From: Roseovarius sp. THAF27
GTDB taxonomy: Bacteria > Pseudomonadota > Alphaproteobacteria > Rhodobacterales > Rhodobacteraceae
DNA: 64,000 nt
Reading direction: 5' to 3'
NCBI RefSeq assembly: GCF_009363655.1
Contig: NZ_CP045393.1
Location: 124,001-188,000, forward strand
In this document: positions 50,015 to 59,068 of the stretch, piece by piece
Layout of the letters: each line of letters begins with the position of its first letter
Position numbering within the stretch: position 1 is the first letter of the stretch
Program-made: the position numbers and the translations under genes
Notes under the pieces: generated by a model
The model's input: the letters and a program-made list of their open reading frames with translations, nothing else
Databases searched by the model: none
What the model was told of the DNA's origin: nothing

Positions 50015-51424
50015 CTAGGCGACTTCGGAGACGTTGCCGGAGATCCCGTCGGTGTCGTCCGCGTCTTCAAGCCGGTCGAAGTCCACGTAAAACGTCGATC
50101 CGACGCCAAGGGCGCTGACATATCCGATGCGCGCGTCGTGGTGTTCGACGATCTGCTTGGTGATGTTGAGGCCGAGGCCGGTGCCGCCGACCTTGCGCAC
50201 GTCGGAGGAGTCGATCTGGCTGAACTTGCCGAATACGCGCTCCTCGGCGTTTTCGGGGATGCCGGTGCCCTTGTCCTCGACCGAGATGCGGACGCGGCTT
50301 GCGACGTTTTCGACACGCACCTTTACGGCGCCATTCTCCTTGGAGAACTTCAGGGCATTGGACAGAAGATTGTTCATCACCTGGATCAGCCGTTTCTGGT
50401 CGCCCATGATGTAGCATTCGCCCTTGCAGCTTTGCATCTCGAGGCTGATCCCGAGCATGCTGGCATAGCCCGAGATGGAGTCGACGGCCTCGCGGGCGAG
50501 GTCGTTCGCGCAGATCGGCTGCAGGTTGAAGCGGATTTCGCCGGCTTCGATCTTTTGCAGGTCGAGCAGATCGTCGATCAGGTTGGCCAGCCGGCGGCTG
50601 TTCTTGGTGGCTATCTCGATGACGGGTTTGAAGTTCTGGGGAATGTCTCCCAGAACGCCGTTGTTCACCAGTTCGAGCGAGCCGATGATCGAGGTGAGCG
50701 GTGTGCGCAATTCGTGGCTGACCGTGGAGAGGAACTGGGATTTCACCTCCAGCGCCGCCTTGGTGCGGTCGTGCTCTTCCTCCATCAGTTTCATCTGTTT
50801 CAGGCGTTCCTGGTAGCCGCGATAGAATTTCGCGGAGATGTCGGCGATGAAAAACAGCACGAACATGATCGTGAAGAACTGGAGCCAGATCGGGGATGTG
50901 ATCGGCGGCGCGTACCGCACGACGTCTAGGAACGCGATGAAGAGAAACGTGATGCCATAGATCGACAGGCGCAGGATCAGGATGCCGAACATCTGGCTGT
51001 TGTGCATCGCCGCGAAGAGTGACGCCGAGAATAGGAAGAACAGCGAGGTGAACTGGCCCCCCGTGGTTTGCTGGACGGCGATGTTGGCTATGAAGACGCT
51101 GATCGCCAGGGCGCTGACGGTGGTGTTGATGGCGATGGCTGTCAGGAGTTTCCGACCGAGAACCGGGTCCTTGCCATCCCAGGTCTTGGCACGTGCGCCG
51201 AGGATCTGGTCGAGGATCTCGGTCAGGACGACGATGCCGTAGCACGCGAAGATCGAGACCGGATCGAAATAGAACGCGGCTAGGAAGGCCGCCGTGAAGA
51301 AGCTGGTCTGCCTCTGCCAGATCAGCTCGTTGGCCAGGGTCAAATAGTCCTTCATCCGCTGTTCGCGGCCTTGCGAGGAGAACCAGTCTGTCGGCGAGGA
51401 CCAAGTCCTTAGTAGCGTTCGCAT
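50015..51424 (-). CDS. Six-TM sensor histidine kinase
   Basis: 469 residues. The N-terminal 200 residues hold six membrane segments with short loops (SFFTAAFLAAFYFDPVSIFA, LLTAIAINTTVSALAISVFI, FTSLFFLFSASLFAAMHNSQ, ILILRLSIYGITFLFIAFLD, LQFFTIMFVLFFIADISAKF among them). This multi-TM input resembles CqsS/LqsS-type kinases that sense hydrophobic signals, although sequence identity was not tested. A coiled linker leads to HisKA with the phosphoacceptor in VSHELRTPLTSIIG (about His237) and a HATPase domain (NNLLSNALKFSK, EDKGTGIPE, GTGLGLNIT). No receiver. Nearest response regulator is at 53919. Confidence 0.92.
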   Translation of the reverse strand: MRTLLRTWSSPTDWFSSQGREQRMKDYLTLANELIWQRQTSFFTAAFLAAFYFDPVSIFACYGIVVLTEILDQILGARAKTWDGKDPVLGRKLLTAIAINTTVSALAISVFIANIAVQQTTGGQFTSLFFLFSASLFAAMHNSQMFGILILRLSIYGITFLFIAFLDVVRYAPPITSPIWLQFFTIMFVLFFIADISAKFYRGYQERLKQMKLMEEEHDRTKAALEVKSQFLSTVSHELRTPLTSIIGSLELVNNGVLGDIPQNFKPVIEIATKNSRRLANLIDDLLDLQKIEAGEIRFNLQPICANDLAREAVDSISGYASMLGISLEMQSCKGECYIMGDQKRLIQVMNNLLSNALKFSKENGAVKVRVENVASRVRISVEDKGTGIPENAEERVFGKFSQIDSSDVRKVGGTGLGLNITKQIVEHHDARIGYVSALGVGSTFYVDFDRLEDADDTDGISGNVSEVA

Positions 51425-51573
51425 GATTGCCTCTGTCGCAACACGGATTGTTTCGACCTACAGGCCCTATTTGTTTAAATTCTGCCCTTAATCGGGCAGA
51501 AAGCGGTATTTCGTCGAACAATCCAAGGCAGACCGGATCGGACGCGTTTTCTTTTAATGCAGTTCACACGTTA

Positions 51574-51603
51574 AAAAGAACGCGGGCCAGGCCCCGGGGC
51601 CTG
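51574..51603 (-). terminator. Possible terminator after the FeeM-like gene
   Basis: The 16-bp palindrome CAGGCCCCGGGGCCTG (51588-51603) lies 38 bases downstream of the stop and is followed on the minus strand, after seven bases, by TTCTTTTT. A long imperfect inverted repeat (51544-51557/51571-51583) lies beside it. Confidence 0.4.
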
Positions 51604-51640
51604 CGCAGCCTGCGGTTCGCCGGGGCGGCGAAAGGTCAGG

Positions 51641-52330
51641 TCATGCTGCCTCGGAGCTGCCCGATTTGGACGCCGCGTAGACGCCGGAGAGCGACGGGAA
51701 CTGGATGTTCGCGTGCGGAATATCCTCGATCGGGCCGAAGACCGGCGTGCGGGCCAGGACCTTTTCCCGCTGCTCTTTGAAATTGGCCGTCAGGAGCTGT
51801 ATCGGCTTGGCCAGGCCGGGATAGCTGCGCGGCTCGAGCGCGGGTTCGTAGCCCAGGTAGCGACGGTAGAACGCCGTGTGTTCGGCGCGCACCGGGGCCA
51901 GGGCCAGGTCGACGTCGTAGAAGATCGACGCGAGAAACGGAATCCGCAACGTCAGGAAGTTCAGCGGGATGCGTTGCCGGCGTGCCGATGACGAGATCAC
52001 GAAGCGGGTCGGGTCGAGGATGGTTCTTTCCTGCTTGAGCTCGTCCAGAAGTTCCGGAAAGACCTCGAGGGTCGGTGATTTCCAGCACAGTTTCGACAGC
52101 AGGTGAAGCCGGACCGCCGCCAGCATCGTGCCGTCGATCCTGACCGCGACATGCACGCAGTTCTCGGTTTCGTCGAACGCGTCCGACATCCTCTTGTCCG
52201 CCCTTGCGGACACGGTGTTTTCGGCGCGGTAACACGTGTATCTCAGGCGATAGAGCTCTTCGAGATCGTCGTCGTCCGTGAGAACGGAGTAACGCGCCGG
52301 CTTGAGCGCCTCGATGACTTGCTCGTACAT
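51641..52330 (-). CDS. FeeM-like N-acyl amino acid synthase (GNAT/autoinducer-synthase fold)
   Basis: 229 residues. N-terminal half resembles the acyl-homoserine-lactone synthase/FeeM fold: LEELYRLRYTCYRAENTVSA, a central AAVRLHLLSKLCW, and ILDPTRFVISSSARRQRIPL. The C-terminus has AFYRRYLGYEPALEPRSYPG and LAKPIQLL, as in FeeM-type enzymes that make long-chain N-acyl amino acids from acyl-ACP. Classical LuxI residues are only partly kept, so an AHL product is less likely. Lies 25 bases after the methyltransferase stop with AAGGAAA ahead of the ATG. The acyl donor and product are inferred. Confidence 0.75.
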   Translation of the reverse strand: MYEQVIEALKPARYSVLTDDDDLEELYRLRYTCYRAENTVSARADKRMSDAFDETENCVHVAVRIDGTMLAAVRLHLLSKLCWKSPTLEVFPELLDELKQERTILDPTRFVISSSARRQRIPLNFLTLRIPFLASIFYDVDLALAPVRAEHTAFYRRYLGYEPALEPRSYPGLAKPIQLLTANFKEQREKVLARTPVFGPIEDIPHANIQFPSLSGVYAASKSGSSEAA

Positions 52331-52355
52331 GGGCTTTCCTTAAATGCTGCGGTTT

Positions 52356-53090
52356 TCAGGGCGCGGCGCGGCACACCAGAAGGTCGCTGTAGTCGCGATA
52401 GACGGATCGTTGGTCGAGGATCTCGAAGCCTGCGGCCGTGACGGCCGACGCAATCTCTGCCGGGGTGTGCGTCCAGTAGGTGCCGTTCATCTGGGCCTTG
52501 AAGATCGCCTGGTTCTGCTTGGCGATCTGCCGGGCCTGCCAGAATATTTCCAGCGTCCGAATGAGCCCGTGTTCCTTCTTGAGCGTGGTGAACAGGTACC
52601 GGCGCCAGTCCTGCACATCCATCGGACGGCCGAGATCGACGAGAAAGAGCAACCCGCCCGGACGCAGCATCCGGCGGATGTCGACCAGCCGTTGCCGCGG
52701 GTCCGGCATGGCATAGAGCGAATGCACGCTGATGACGAGATCGGCCTTTTCCGGCGCCTCGGCGCTTTCCAGGCCGACATTCTGGTAGGTGACGTTCTTG
52801 CGGGCGGCCAGTTTCGCCCGGGCGGCCTGCATCATGCCGGGATCGGGTTCCACCAGGCAGATGCGGCTGCCGGGGCAGAGGCGCGCCGCAATATCGGTAT
52901 AGTTTCCGGTTCCTCCCCCCACGTCGTAGATGATCCCTGGCGTCTCGATTCCGGACAGGAAGTCCTCGAAATCCCGCATCAGGGCCTTATACTCTGGGTT
53001 GTGCTTTGACAGCAGGTCGTAGGCCGCTGCGTAAGCGCTCCAGTCGGCATTCGATCCAGGGTCGGGACGCTTGACTTCACCATAGTTCAC
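52356..53090 (-). CDS. Class I SAM-dependent methyltransferase
   Basis: 244 residues from a GTG at 53090 (VNYGEVKRPDPGSNADWSAY); earlier in-frame codons precede the promoter, so I prefer this start. SAM motif I is IIYDVGGGTGNYTDIAARLC, acidic residue in ICLVEPDPGMMQAA, and post-motif LVDIRRMLRPGGLLFLVDLG. The C-terminal cap is helical. Same transcription unit as the FeeM-like gene; it could methylate that enzyme's product, which is inference. Confidence 0.85.
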   Translation of the reverse strand: MNYGEVKRPDPGSNADWSAYAAAYDLLSKHNPEYKALMRDFEDFLSGIETPGIIYDVGGGTGNYTDIAARLCPGSRICLVEPDPGMMQAARAKLAARKNVTYQNVGLESAEAPEKADLVISVHSLYAMPDPRQRLVDIRRMLRPGGLLFLVDLGRPMDVQDWRRYLFTTLKKEHGLIRTLEIFWQARQIAKQNQAIFKAQMNGTYWTHTPAEIASAVTAAGFEILDQRSVYRDYSDLLVCRAAP

Positions 53091-53172
53091 AACTGACCTG
53101 TCCTTCCGAATATGCTTGAGAGGGTGAGCGCACGGCCTCCAAGCTTTTTGCGGAAACAATCGCAAACCAATA

Positions 53173-53201
53173 ATTACATTAGTAAATTGTTAATATGTCA
53201 G
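53173..53201 (-). promoter_or_regulatory. Promoter of the methyltransferase/FeeM operon
   Basis: Minus-strand CTGACA (53196-53201), 17-base spacer, TGTAAT (53173-53178), in a locally AT-rich stretch. Implies a leader of about 75 bases before the GTG start. Confidence 0.6.
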
Positions 53202-53918
53202 CGCGATATTGCAACCCATAAGCGCAACAGCGGGTTGAATTAGTTCATATTGTTTCCATTTCAGGTTAATCCTGAGGCAGATCAGCCACATCAGCCGGTC
53301 GCTGTTGGCGGACAGGGTCAACGCGCGTGGCACGGTCGGTCGCTGCTTTGCGGCGCTTTCCGACGATCATCATCCTATAGGTGTATTTTACGGCCCGTTG
53401 GGCATCGCCCCGGCGCGGACCTTCGCGCCCATGGCGTCACGCTGGCGCAACGGCGGCCGGCGTTTTAGCCCTAGTCCGATGCGCCAACGGCCGAGTGTGG
53501 CAGGTATATGGCGGAGACGCCGGGCTTGCAGGAGAAATGTCCCGGTTCTGACAAAAAACAACCCGATTCGTCGGCGAAACCCCCTGCCATGACGCGCTGA
53601 GGTGCGAGAATCGTGGAGATGTCATGCTGGTTTCGCTAAATTTTGATGGTTCAGTCGATCTGGACCTGGTTGCGCATTTCCTTGGCATTGCCACGCATGA
53701 CAACATCAATGCTGCCCCTTCACGGCCTGCGACCGCCCGCACGGCGTCGTACAGCCCGCTGGATATCGCGCCCCGGCCAGCCGCGGCGGTCCTGGGGGAG
53801 CAAAAACACCTTAAAGTTGTCTTAATTTAGCCGATTTTCATCCGCTTACTGACTGTCAAGTGGTAATACGCGCAACCGAAAGCAACAGGACCCGAAACCG
53901 CTTGGCCTGTTGGGAGCG
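53202..53918. other. Long gap between the methyltransferase promoter and the response regulator
   Basis: 717 bases. Short frames on both strands translate to low-complexity, Arg/Ala/Pro-rich strings and have no ribosome binding site worth naming. No gene supported. The last 100 bases should hold the promoter of the response regulator. Confidence 0.4.
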
Positions 53919-54905
53919 ATGAAAATGCATCTACTTGCTGTAGACGACGAACCGACAATCCTGGAGCTGCTTCAGCTGATCATCCAGACGCTAGGGGATC
54001 ACACCGTGATCACCGCGACCTCTGCCGCAGAGGCGCTGGAGCTGTTGGACAATCCGGAGACCCCGGCGATAGATTGTTTCCTGGTCGACATCCAGATGCC
54101 GGATACCGACGGGGTGGCGCTGTGCCAGACCCTGCGGTCGAAGCCCGAGTATCAGCTGACGCCGATCCTGATGCTGACCGCGATGACCGACAAGTCGTAT
54201 ATCGACCGGGCCTTCGCGGCAGGCGCCAGCGACTATATCACCAAGCCGTTCGATATCGACAACCTGCGCGGCCGCATCCAGCTGATCGGCGACATGTCCA
54301 AGACCAGCCGGCAGGCCGTCATCAGCGCCAAGCCCAGGAACGAGGCTATCCCGGAGGAGTCGACCACGCTGGCCCTGCACGAACCGATTTTCGTCCAGGA
54401 CGTGGACGGGTGCATCACGTATCTCGCGATGGAGAACTACGTGTCGCTGATGTCGAGGAAAAAGCTGTTTGGCTCCTCCATCATCGGGTTCACCATCCGC
54501 AACATCGAAGAGCTGCACCGGACATCCACGCGGTACGAATACGAGTGCATCGTGACCGATGTGGCCGAGGCGATCTCGATCGCGCTGGAAGAGTTCGGAG
54601 CGCTGATATCCTATGCCGGGAACGGCACGTACCTGTGCGTTCTGGAGTGCGGATCGCAACTGAAGCCGGATACGCTGGCGGATCAGGTGAACCTGATCAT
54701 GCGCAGCATGGACCTGTATTCCAACGACGGTTCGCCGATCAACGCGTTCGTGTCGGCCGGGGAGCAGGTCCGCCTGGTGTGGAAGTCCGGCCAGAGCGCG
54801 GTGGATGCCCTGGCGCAGGCGCATGAAAGCGCGGAGCGCGCAAGCGGTCGCCATGCGCGCAACCTCGAAGACTTCTGGTACGACAAGCACAGCATGAACA
54901 TCTAA
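53919..54905 (+). CDS. Response regulator with degenerate GGDEF-like output domain
   Basis: 328 residues. Receiver at about 1-125 with the acidic pair in VDDEP, phosphoacceptor near Asp58 in CFLVDIQMPDTDG and lysine in DYITKPFDI. After a linker, residues 155-320 follow the GGDEF order of elements: FTIRNIEELHRTSTRYEYE where diguanylate cyclases have the DxDxFKxxND region, ISYAGNGTYLCVLE in place of RxGGDEFAxLL, and SAGEQVRLVWKSGQSAVDAL, AQAHESAERASG at the end. The signature is lost (GNGTY), so cyclase activity is unlikely. An ATG at 53925 (GGGAG eight bases ahead) is an alternative start. Confidence 0.8.
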   Translation: MKMHLLAVDDEPTILELLQLIIQTLGDHTVITATSAAEALELLDNPETPAIDCFLVDIQMPDTDGVALCQTLRSKPEYQLTPILMLTAMTDKSYIDRAFAAGASDYITKPFDIDNLRGRIQLIGDMSKTSRQAVISAKPRNEAIPEESTTLALHEPIFVQDVDGCITYLAMENYVSLMSRKKLFGSSIIGFTIRNIEELHRTSTRYEYECIVTDVAEAISIALEEFGALISYAGNGTYLCVLECGSQLKPDTLADQVNLIMRSMDLYSNDGSPINAFVSAGEQVRLVWKSGQSAVDALAQAHESAERASGRHARNLEDFWYDKHSMNI

Positions 54906-54966
54906 CGCGCGTCGGCCGGCACCGGCGGAGGCCGGAACCGGCAACGGGCAATGCTTCGGGATGCGG

Positions 54967-54991
54967 CAGGGCGATGAAAATCATCGCCCTG
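54967..54991. terminator. Bidirectional terminator between response regulator and tctA
   Basis: Perfect 11-bp stem CAGGGCGATGA/TCATCGCCCTG with an AAA loop, between convergent genes. Confidence 0.75.
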
Positions 54992-54999
54992 ACCGTTTG

Positions 55000-56514
55000 T
55001 CAGTCGCCTTCGGCCACGCCCTTGGCGCGGGCCGCCGCGCGCCGCGCGCGGTAGCTGGGGAGGATCACCAGGAGCGCGGCGAGCACCAGGAGCGCCAGCG
55101 TCATCGGGCGTTCGATGATGAATCCCATGCCGTCGTAGAGCTGCATCGAGCGGGCGAAGTTGTCCTCCATCATCCGGCCGAGGATGAACCCGATCAGCAG
55201 CGGCGCCAGCGGATAGTCGGCGAATTTCAGCGCCGTGGCGCAGATGCCGAAACCTACGAGGATCAGCAACTCGGTCGCGTTGTTCTGGCCGATATAGGCC
55301 CCCATCAGGGTGAAGAACAAGATGAACGGGATCAGGTAGTTGCGCGGAATGCTCAGCACCTTGGCGATGTAGGGGATCAGCGGCAGGTTCAGAACCAGCA
55401 GCACCAGGTTGCCGATGAACATCGACATGATTACCGCCCAGAACACCTGTGGCTCGTCCACCATCAGGCGCGGGCCGGGCGTGACGTTGAGCGCGATCAG
55501 CGCGCCCAGCAGGATCGCCGTGGTGCCGGACCCCGGAATGCCCAGCGTCAGCAGCGGCACGAAAGACCCGGTGCAGGCCGCGTTGTTGGCCGTTTCCGGT
55601 GCGGCGAGGCCTTTGACCGATCCCCTGCCGAACTCGTACTGTTCCTCCTTGGTGGCGAGGTTGCGCTCGACCGCGTAGCCCAGGAAGCTGGCGATGGTGG
55701 CGCCGGCACCGGGAAGCACGCCGATGAAGAAGCCCTGCAGCGACTGGCGCCCGATGACGGGCGCGATGGCGCGCCCTTCCTTGCGGGAGATGCGCAGGTT
55801 TTCGATCTTGCCGCCGCCGTCGCCGCCCATGTCCTTTTTCTTGAGCACGAGAAACAGCGCCTCGGGCAGGGCGAACATGGCCATGGCCAGCGTGATGAAG
55901 CCGAAGCCCGACTGCAAGTCCATCAGCCCCATGGTGAAGCGCGGCATGTTGAAGAGCGCCCCTTCGCCCACGGTTGCCATGATCAGGCCGACCAGAGTCA
56001 TCAACACCGCCTTGGCCACCTGGCCCGTGCCGGCAAAGGCGGCGATGGCCGACAGGCCCACGACCATCAGCGCGAAATACTCTGCCGAGTGGAACAGCAG
56101 CGCCACGGACGACAGCGCGGGGGCGAAGATCATCAGCAGGATCGCCCCGATCGTGCCGCCGGCAAAGCTGGAGATCGCGGCGATGGTCAGCGCCTTGCCC
56201 GCCTTGCCCTGGCGCGCCATCGGATAACCGTCGAAACTGCTGGCCACGGTGCCTGCGACCCCCGGCGCGTTGAGCAGGATCGACGAGGTCGAGCCGCCGA
56301 AGATCGCGCCGTAATAGACGCCGGCCAGCAGGATCAGCGCGGCCGAGGGGTCGCCCATGGAAATGGCGACCGGGATCATGATGGCGATGATCGACATCGG
56401 GCCCAGGCCGGGCAACATGCCGATGAATGTGCCGATCAGACAGCCTGCGATGACCATCAGCAGGTTCTGGATCGAAAGGGCCGTTTGCAGGCCGATAAGA
56501 AGTCCTTCGAGCAT
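55000..56514 (-). CDS. tctA: Tripartite tricarboxylate transporter, large permease
   Basis: 504 residues, about 12 membrane segments. TctA landmarks: IGTFIGMLPGLGPMSIIAIM, YYGAIFGGSTSSILLNAPGV and LPGAGATIASFLGYAVERNL, PETANNAACTGSFVPLLTLG. Last gene of tctCBA. Substrate class (tricarboxylate, dicarboxylate or aromatic acid) not evident. Confidence 0.95.
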   Translation of the reverse strand: MLEGLLIGLQTALSIQNLLMVIAGCLIGTFIGMLPGLGPMSIIAIMIPVAISMGDPSAALILLAGVYYGAIFGGSTSSILLNAPGVAGTVASSFDGYPMARQGKAGKALTIAAISSFAGGTIGAILLMIFAPALSSVALLFHSAEYFALMVVGLSAIAAFAGTGQVAKAVLMTLVGLIMATVGEGALFNMPRFTMGLMDLQSGFGFITLAMAMFALPEALFLVLKKKDMGGDGGGKIENLRISRKEGRAIAPVIGRQSLQGFFIGVLPGAGATIASFLGYAVERNLATKEEQYEFGRGSVKGLAAPETANNAACTGSFVPLLTLGIPGSGTTAILLGALIALNVTPGPRLMVDEPQVFWAVIMSMFIGNLVLLVLNLPLIPYIAKVLSIPRNYLIPFILFFTLMGAYIGQNNATELLILVGFGICATALKFADYPLAPLLIGFILGRMMEDNFARSMQLYDGMGFIIERPMTLALLVLAALLVILPSYRARRAAARAKGVAEGD

Positions 56515-56526
56515 CGGTCAGCCTCC

Positions 56527-57009
56527 TTACATGAAATAGGGCAGCGGGCTGAGGAAAATCCCCAGAACCCGGTCGACGAGGTACCAGACGATGCCGGTGG
56601 CAAAGACCGCGACGGGGATCAGGATGTGGAGCTTGCGTTCGCCCAGCACGATGCCGCCAATCGACAGGAAGCCGACCGTCGACAGCAGGAACCCGGCGGG
56701 CCGCAGGAAGATCGCGTAGGCCACCATCAGGCCCAGCAATGTCAGTGCCTGGAAGATGTGGTAATCGCCGAGGCGCCGGTAATCGATCTCGGGCTTGGCG
56801 GACCTTTCGGGCGGCGCTTCGAACCCCAGCACGATCACCAGTGAGGTGAAGATTGCCAGGACCGACAGGACCTTGGGAAAGGTCGACGGCCAGATGGGAT
56901 TGCGCTGCATGAAGGGCGGCAGGAGGTCGTCCATGGTGAAAAACGCGGCATAGGCATAGACCGATGCTACGCACAGGATGACGAAGGCGATCCAGCGATC
57001 GAGGGCCAT
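56527..57009 (-). CDS. tctB: Tripartite tricarboxylate transporter, small permease
   Basis: 160 residues, four membrane segments (WIAFVILCVASVYAYAAFFT; VLSVLAIFTSLVIVLGF; FQALTLLGLMVAYAIFLRPA; ILIPVAVFATGIVWYLVDRV). IWPSTFPKVLSVL is the DUF1468/TctB hallmark. Begins at MALDRWIAF; 12 bases to tctA. Confidence 0.92.
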   Translation of the reverse strand: MALDRWIAFVILCVASVYAYAAFFTMDDLLPPFMQRNPIWPSTFPKVLSVLAIFTSLVIVLGFEAPPERSAKPEIDYRRLGDYHIFQALTLLGLMVAYAIFLRPAGFLLSTVGFLSIGGIVLGERKLHILIPVAVFATGIVWYLVDRVLGIFLSPLPYFM

Positions 57010-57212
57010 GTCATGTCTCCTTGGGTTGGTTGGTGTTGCTGCCGGAAGGCCCGGATCCGGGACCGCCGTCATGGGCGGTTGCCCGGGACACGTCCGGCAC
57101 TGCGAAAGACGGGGTGTCGAGGGTCGAGGTGTCGCGGGCGGCGCAGGTCGGATCCGTGCGGACGGGGGACCTTGCGGTTTTTCCGCGTTCCGGGCGCCAT
57201 TGGCCCGGAGAC

Positions 57213-57237
57213 GCGCGAGGGGACGGTCCCCTCGCGC
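57213..57237 (-). terminator. Hairpin between tctC and tctB
   Basis: Perfect 11-bp stem GCGCGAGGGGA/TCCCCTCGCGC with CGG loop, 13 bases after the tctC stop, no T run. The remaining 57010-57250 gap carries no gene. Confidence 0.65.
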
Positions 57238-57250
57238 AGACCCGTCGAGA

Positions 57251-58234
57251 TTAGAGGAAGCCCAGCTTTTTCATCAGGTCACCGATCTGCTTTTCCTGGT
57301 TTTCCAGGAAGGTCTGGAAGTCGTCACCCGAGTTGTGGATGTTGACCCAGCCGTTGCGCGCGCGCACGGTTTCCCATTCCTCGGTGTCGTACATCCTGGA
57401 AAGGGCTTCCTGGTATTGCGCCAGCTTTTCCTCGGGCAGCCCCGGGGCGCCGAAGAAACCGCGCCAGTTGACGAAGGTGGTGTCGATGCCCTGTTCCTTC
57501 ATCGTGGGAGCGCTGTCATAGGCCGGAACGCGTTCGTCCGAGGTCACGCCGATGATCTTGACCTCGCCGGCCTCTGCCAGCGCCACGGCCTCGGAGAAGC
57601 CGGTCGACAGGGCCGCGATTTCGCCCGAGAGCAGCGCCGCCATGGCCTTGCCGCCCGCGTCGTAGGGAATGTACTTCATCTGAAGCGGGTCTTGGCCGGC
57701 CGCTTCCATCGTCATCGCGGCCACCAGGTGATCCATGCTGCCCGGTACGGACCCGCCGCCGATGGCGGTGGCGTTGGGGTCGTCCGCGAACCTGGTGACC
57801 AGGTCTTCCATGGTGTCGATGTCGCTGTCGGCGTGGACCACGAGGGCCGCGTAGTCGCCGATGGTGCCCGCGACCAGCGTCAGGTCGCGGAAGCTTTGCG
57901 GGAAGACGCCGGTGAGCGACCGGATGATGATCGGGGTCGAGTTGACCATCAGCGTGTCGTGGTTGCTCTCGGCATTCTCGATCAGGTAGTTGAGCGCCTT
58001 GCCGCCGCCGCCGCCTGACAGGTTTTCGTAGGACGCGGTGCCGACCAGGCCGGACTTCGTCAGGGCCTCGCCCGTGCCGCGTGCCGTGCTGTCCCATCCG
58101 CCACCGGCGCCGCCGGGGATCAGGAAGTGCACGCTGTCAAGCACCTGGGTGTCGTCGGCGAGGGTCGGTCCGGTGAATGCAAAGGCGGCCGCCGCCGCCA
58201 GCGCCATGCGCCGGGTCATATTTAGTGTCAGCAT
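57251..58234 (-). CDS. tctC: Tripartite tricarboxylate transporter, substrate-binding protein
   Basis: 327 residues with a signal peptide (MTRRMALAAAAAFAFTGPTLA, cleavage near 26). TctC/Bug fold: VHFLIPGGAGGGWDSTARGT with the ligand-binding loop GGGWD, and SGGGGGKALNYLI, and later YIPYDAGGKAMAALLSGEI. ATG at 58234 has GGAGGAG upstream. First gene of tctCBA, divergent from the tctDE-like system that should control it. Confidence 0.93.
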   Translation of the reverse strand: MLTLNMTRRMALAAAAAFAFTGPTLADDTQVLDSVHFLIPGGAGGGWDSTARGTGEALTKSGLVGTASYENLSGGGGGKALNYLIENAESNHDTLMVNSTPIIIRSLTGVFPQSFRDLTLVAGTIGDYAALVVHADSDIDTMEDLVTRFADDPNATAIGGGSVPGSMDHLVAAMTMEAAGQDPLQMKYIPYDAGGKAMAALLSGEIAALSTGFSEAVALAEAGEVKIIGVTSDERVPAYDSAPTMKEQGIDTTFVNWRGFFGAPGLPEEKLAQYQEALSRMYDTEEWETVRARNGWVNIHNSGDDFQTFLENQEKQIGDLMKKLGFL

Positions 58235-58396
58235 TATCTCCTCCATTCATGCTGTTATTTTCTCGATGCCCTCCTTGCTACCGTCTCAACCTGTCGTGAA
58301 GCTGTCATGCCGGACCCATGGGCGCGGGGGGCGTCAGACGACTGGAATTTCTTTCAGAATTGGCGGATGCTGGGGCAGGGAGGTACAATAGCGGAT

Positions 58397-59068
58397 ATGC
58401 GTCTGCTTCTGGTGGAAGATACCGCTGACGTGGCGGATGCCATTGTCGCGAGCTTTGCGAATCGCGGCGATGCGGTCGATCACGCAGGGTCGGTCGAAGA
58501 GGCCGCGGACGTATTGGCGGTGCAGGATTACGACGTCATCATCCTTGATATCGGCCTTCCCGACGGGTTGGGCACGGATATTCTTGCAAACCTTCGGGAT
58601 CGGGGCAAACCGACGCCGGTGCTGATGCTGACCGCGCGCTCGGACATCGAGGACCGGGTCGCCGCGCTCGACAAGGGGGCGGATGATTACCTGATAAAGC
58701 CCTTCGACCTGCGCGAGTTGCACGCCCGCGTCCGGTCGATGTTCCGACGGCAGGACATGGACCGCTCAGGGCGGATCGAGTTCGGGGATATCACCTTCGA
58801 TCCGGCGGGCCTGACCGTGGAGGTCAAGGGCAGCCCGGTTTCGCTGGCCCGGCGCGAGTTCAACGTGCTGGAGATCCTGCTGGCGAACCGCGAACGCGTG
58901 GTGACGAAGGATACGCTGCTGGAACGTCTTTATTCCTTCAACAGCGAAGAGGTCAGCCCGAACGCCGTCGAACTTTACGTCGGGCGGTTGCGCAAGAAGC
59001 TGTGCGACAGCCGGATCACGATAAAGACGCTGCGGGGGCTTGGCTACCAGATGGTCGATGGAGAGTAG
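58397..59068 (+). CDS. tctD: OmpR-family response regulator, TctD-like
   Basis: 223 residues. Receiver with phosphoacceptor in VIILDIGLPDGLG and lysine in LIKPFDLREL; winged-helix output domain at 125-223 (RREFNVLEILLANRERVVTK, VELYVGRLRKKL, IKTLRGLGYQM). Overlaps the kinase start. Expected to switch on tctCBA when the transported acid is present. Confidence 0.93.
   Translation: MRLLLVEDTADVADAIVASFANRGDAVDHAGSVEEAADVLAVQDYDVIILDIGLPDGLGTDILANLRDRGKPTPVLMLTARSDIEDRVAALDKGADDYLIKPFDLRELHARVRSMFRRQDMDRSGRIEFGDITFDPAGLTVEVKGSPVSLARREFNVLEILLANRERVVTKDTLLERLYSFNSEEVSPNAVELYVGRLRKKLCDSRITIKTLRGLGYQMVDGE

Noticed and set aside
51641..52330. A true LuxI acyl-homoserine lactone synthase
   Set aside because: The general fold fits, but key LuxI residues are only partly retained and no luxR-type gene adjoins; FeeM-like is the better label.
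53624..53830. A 68-codon plus-strand frame before the response regulator
   Set aside because: No ribosome binding site and composition like random GC-rich sequence.
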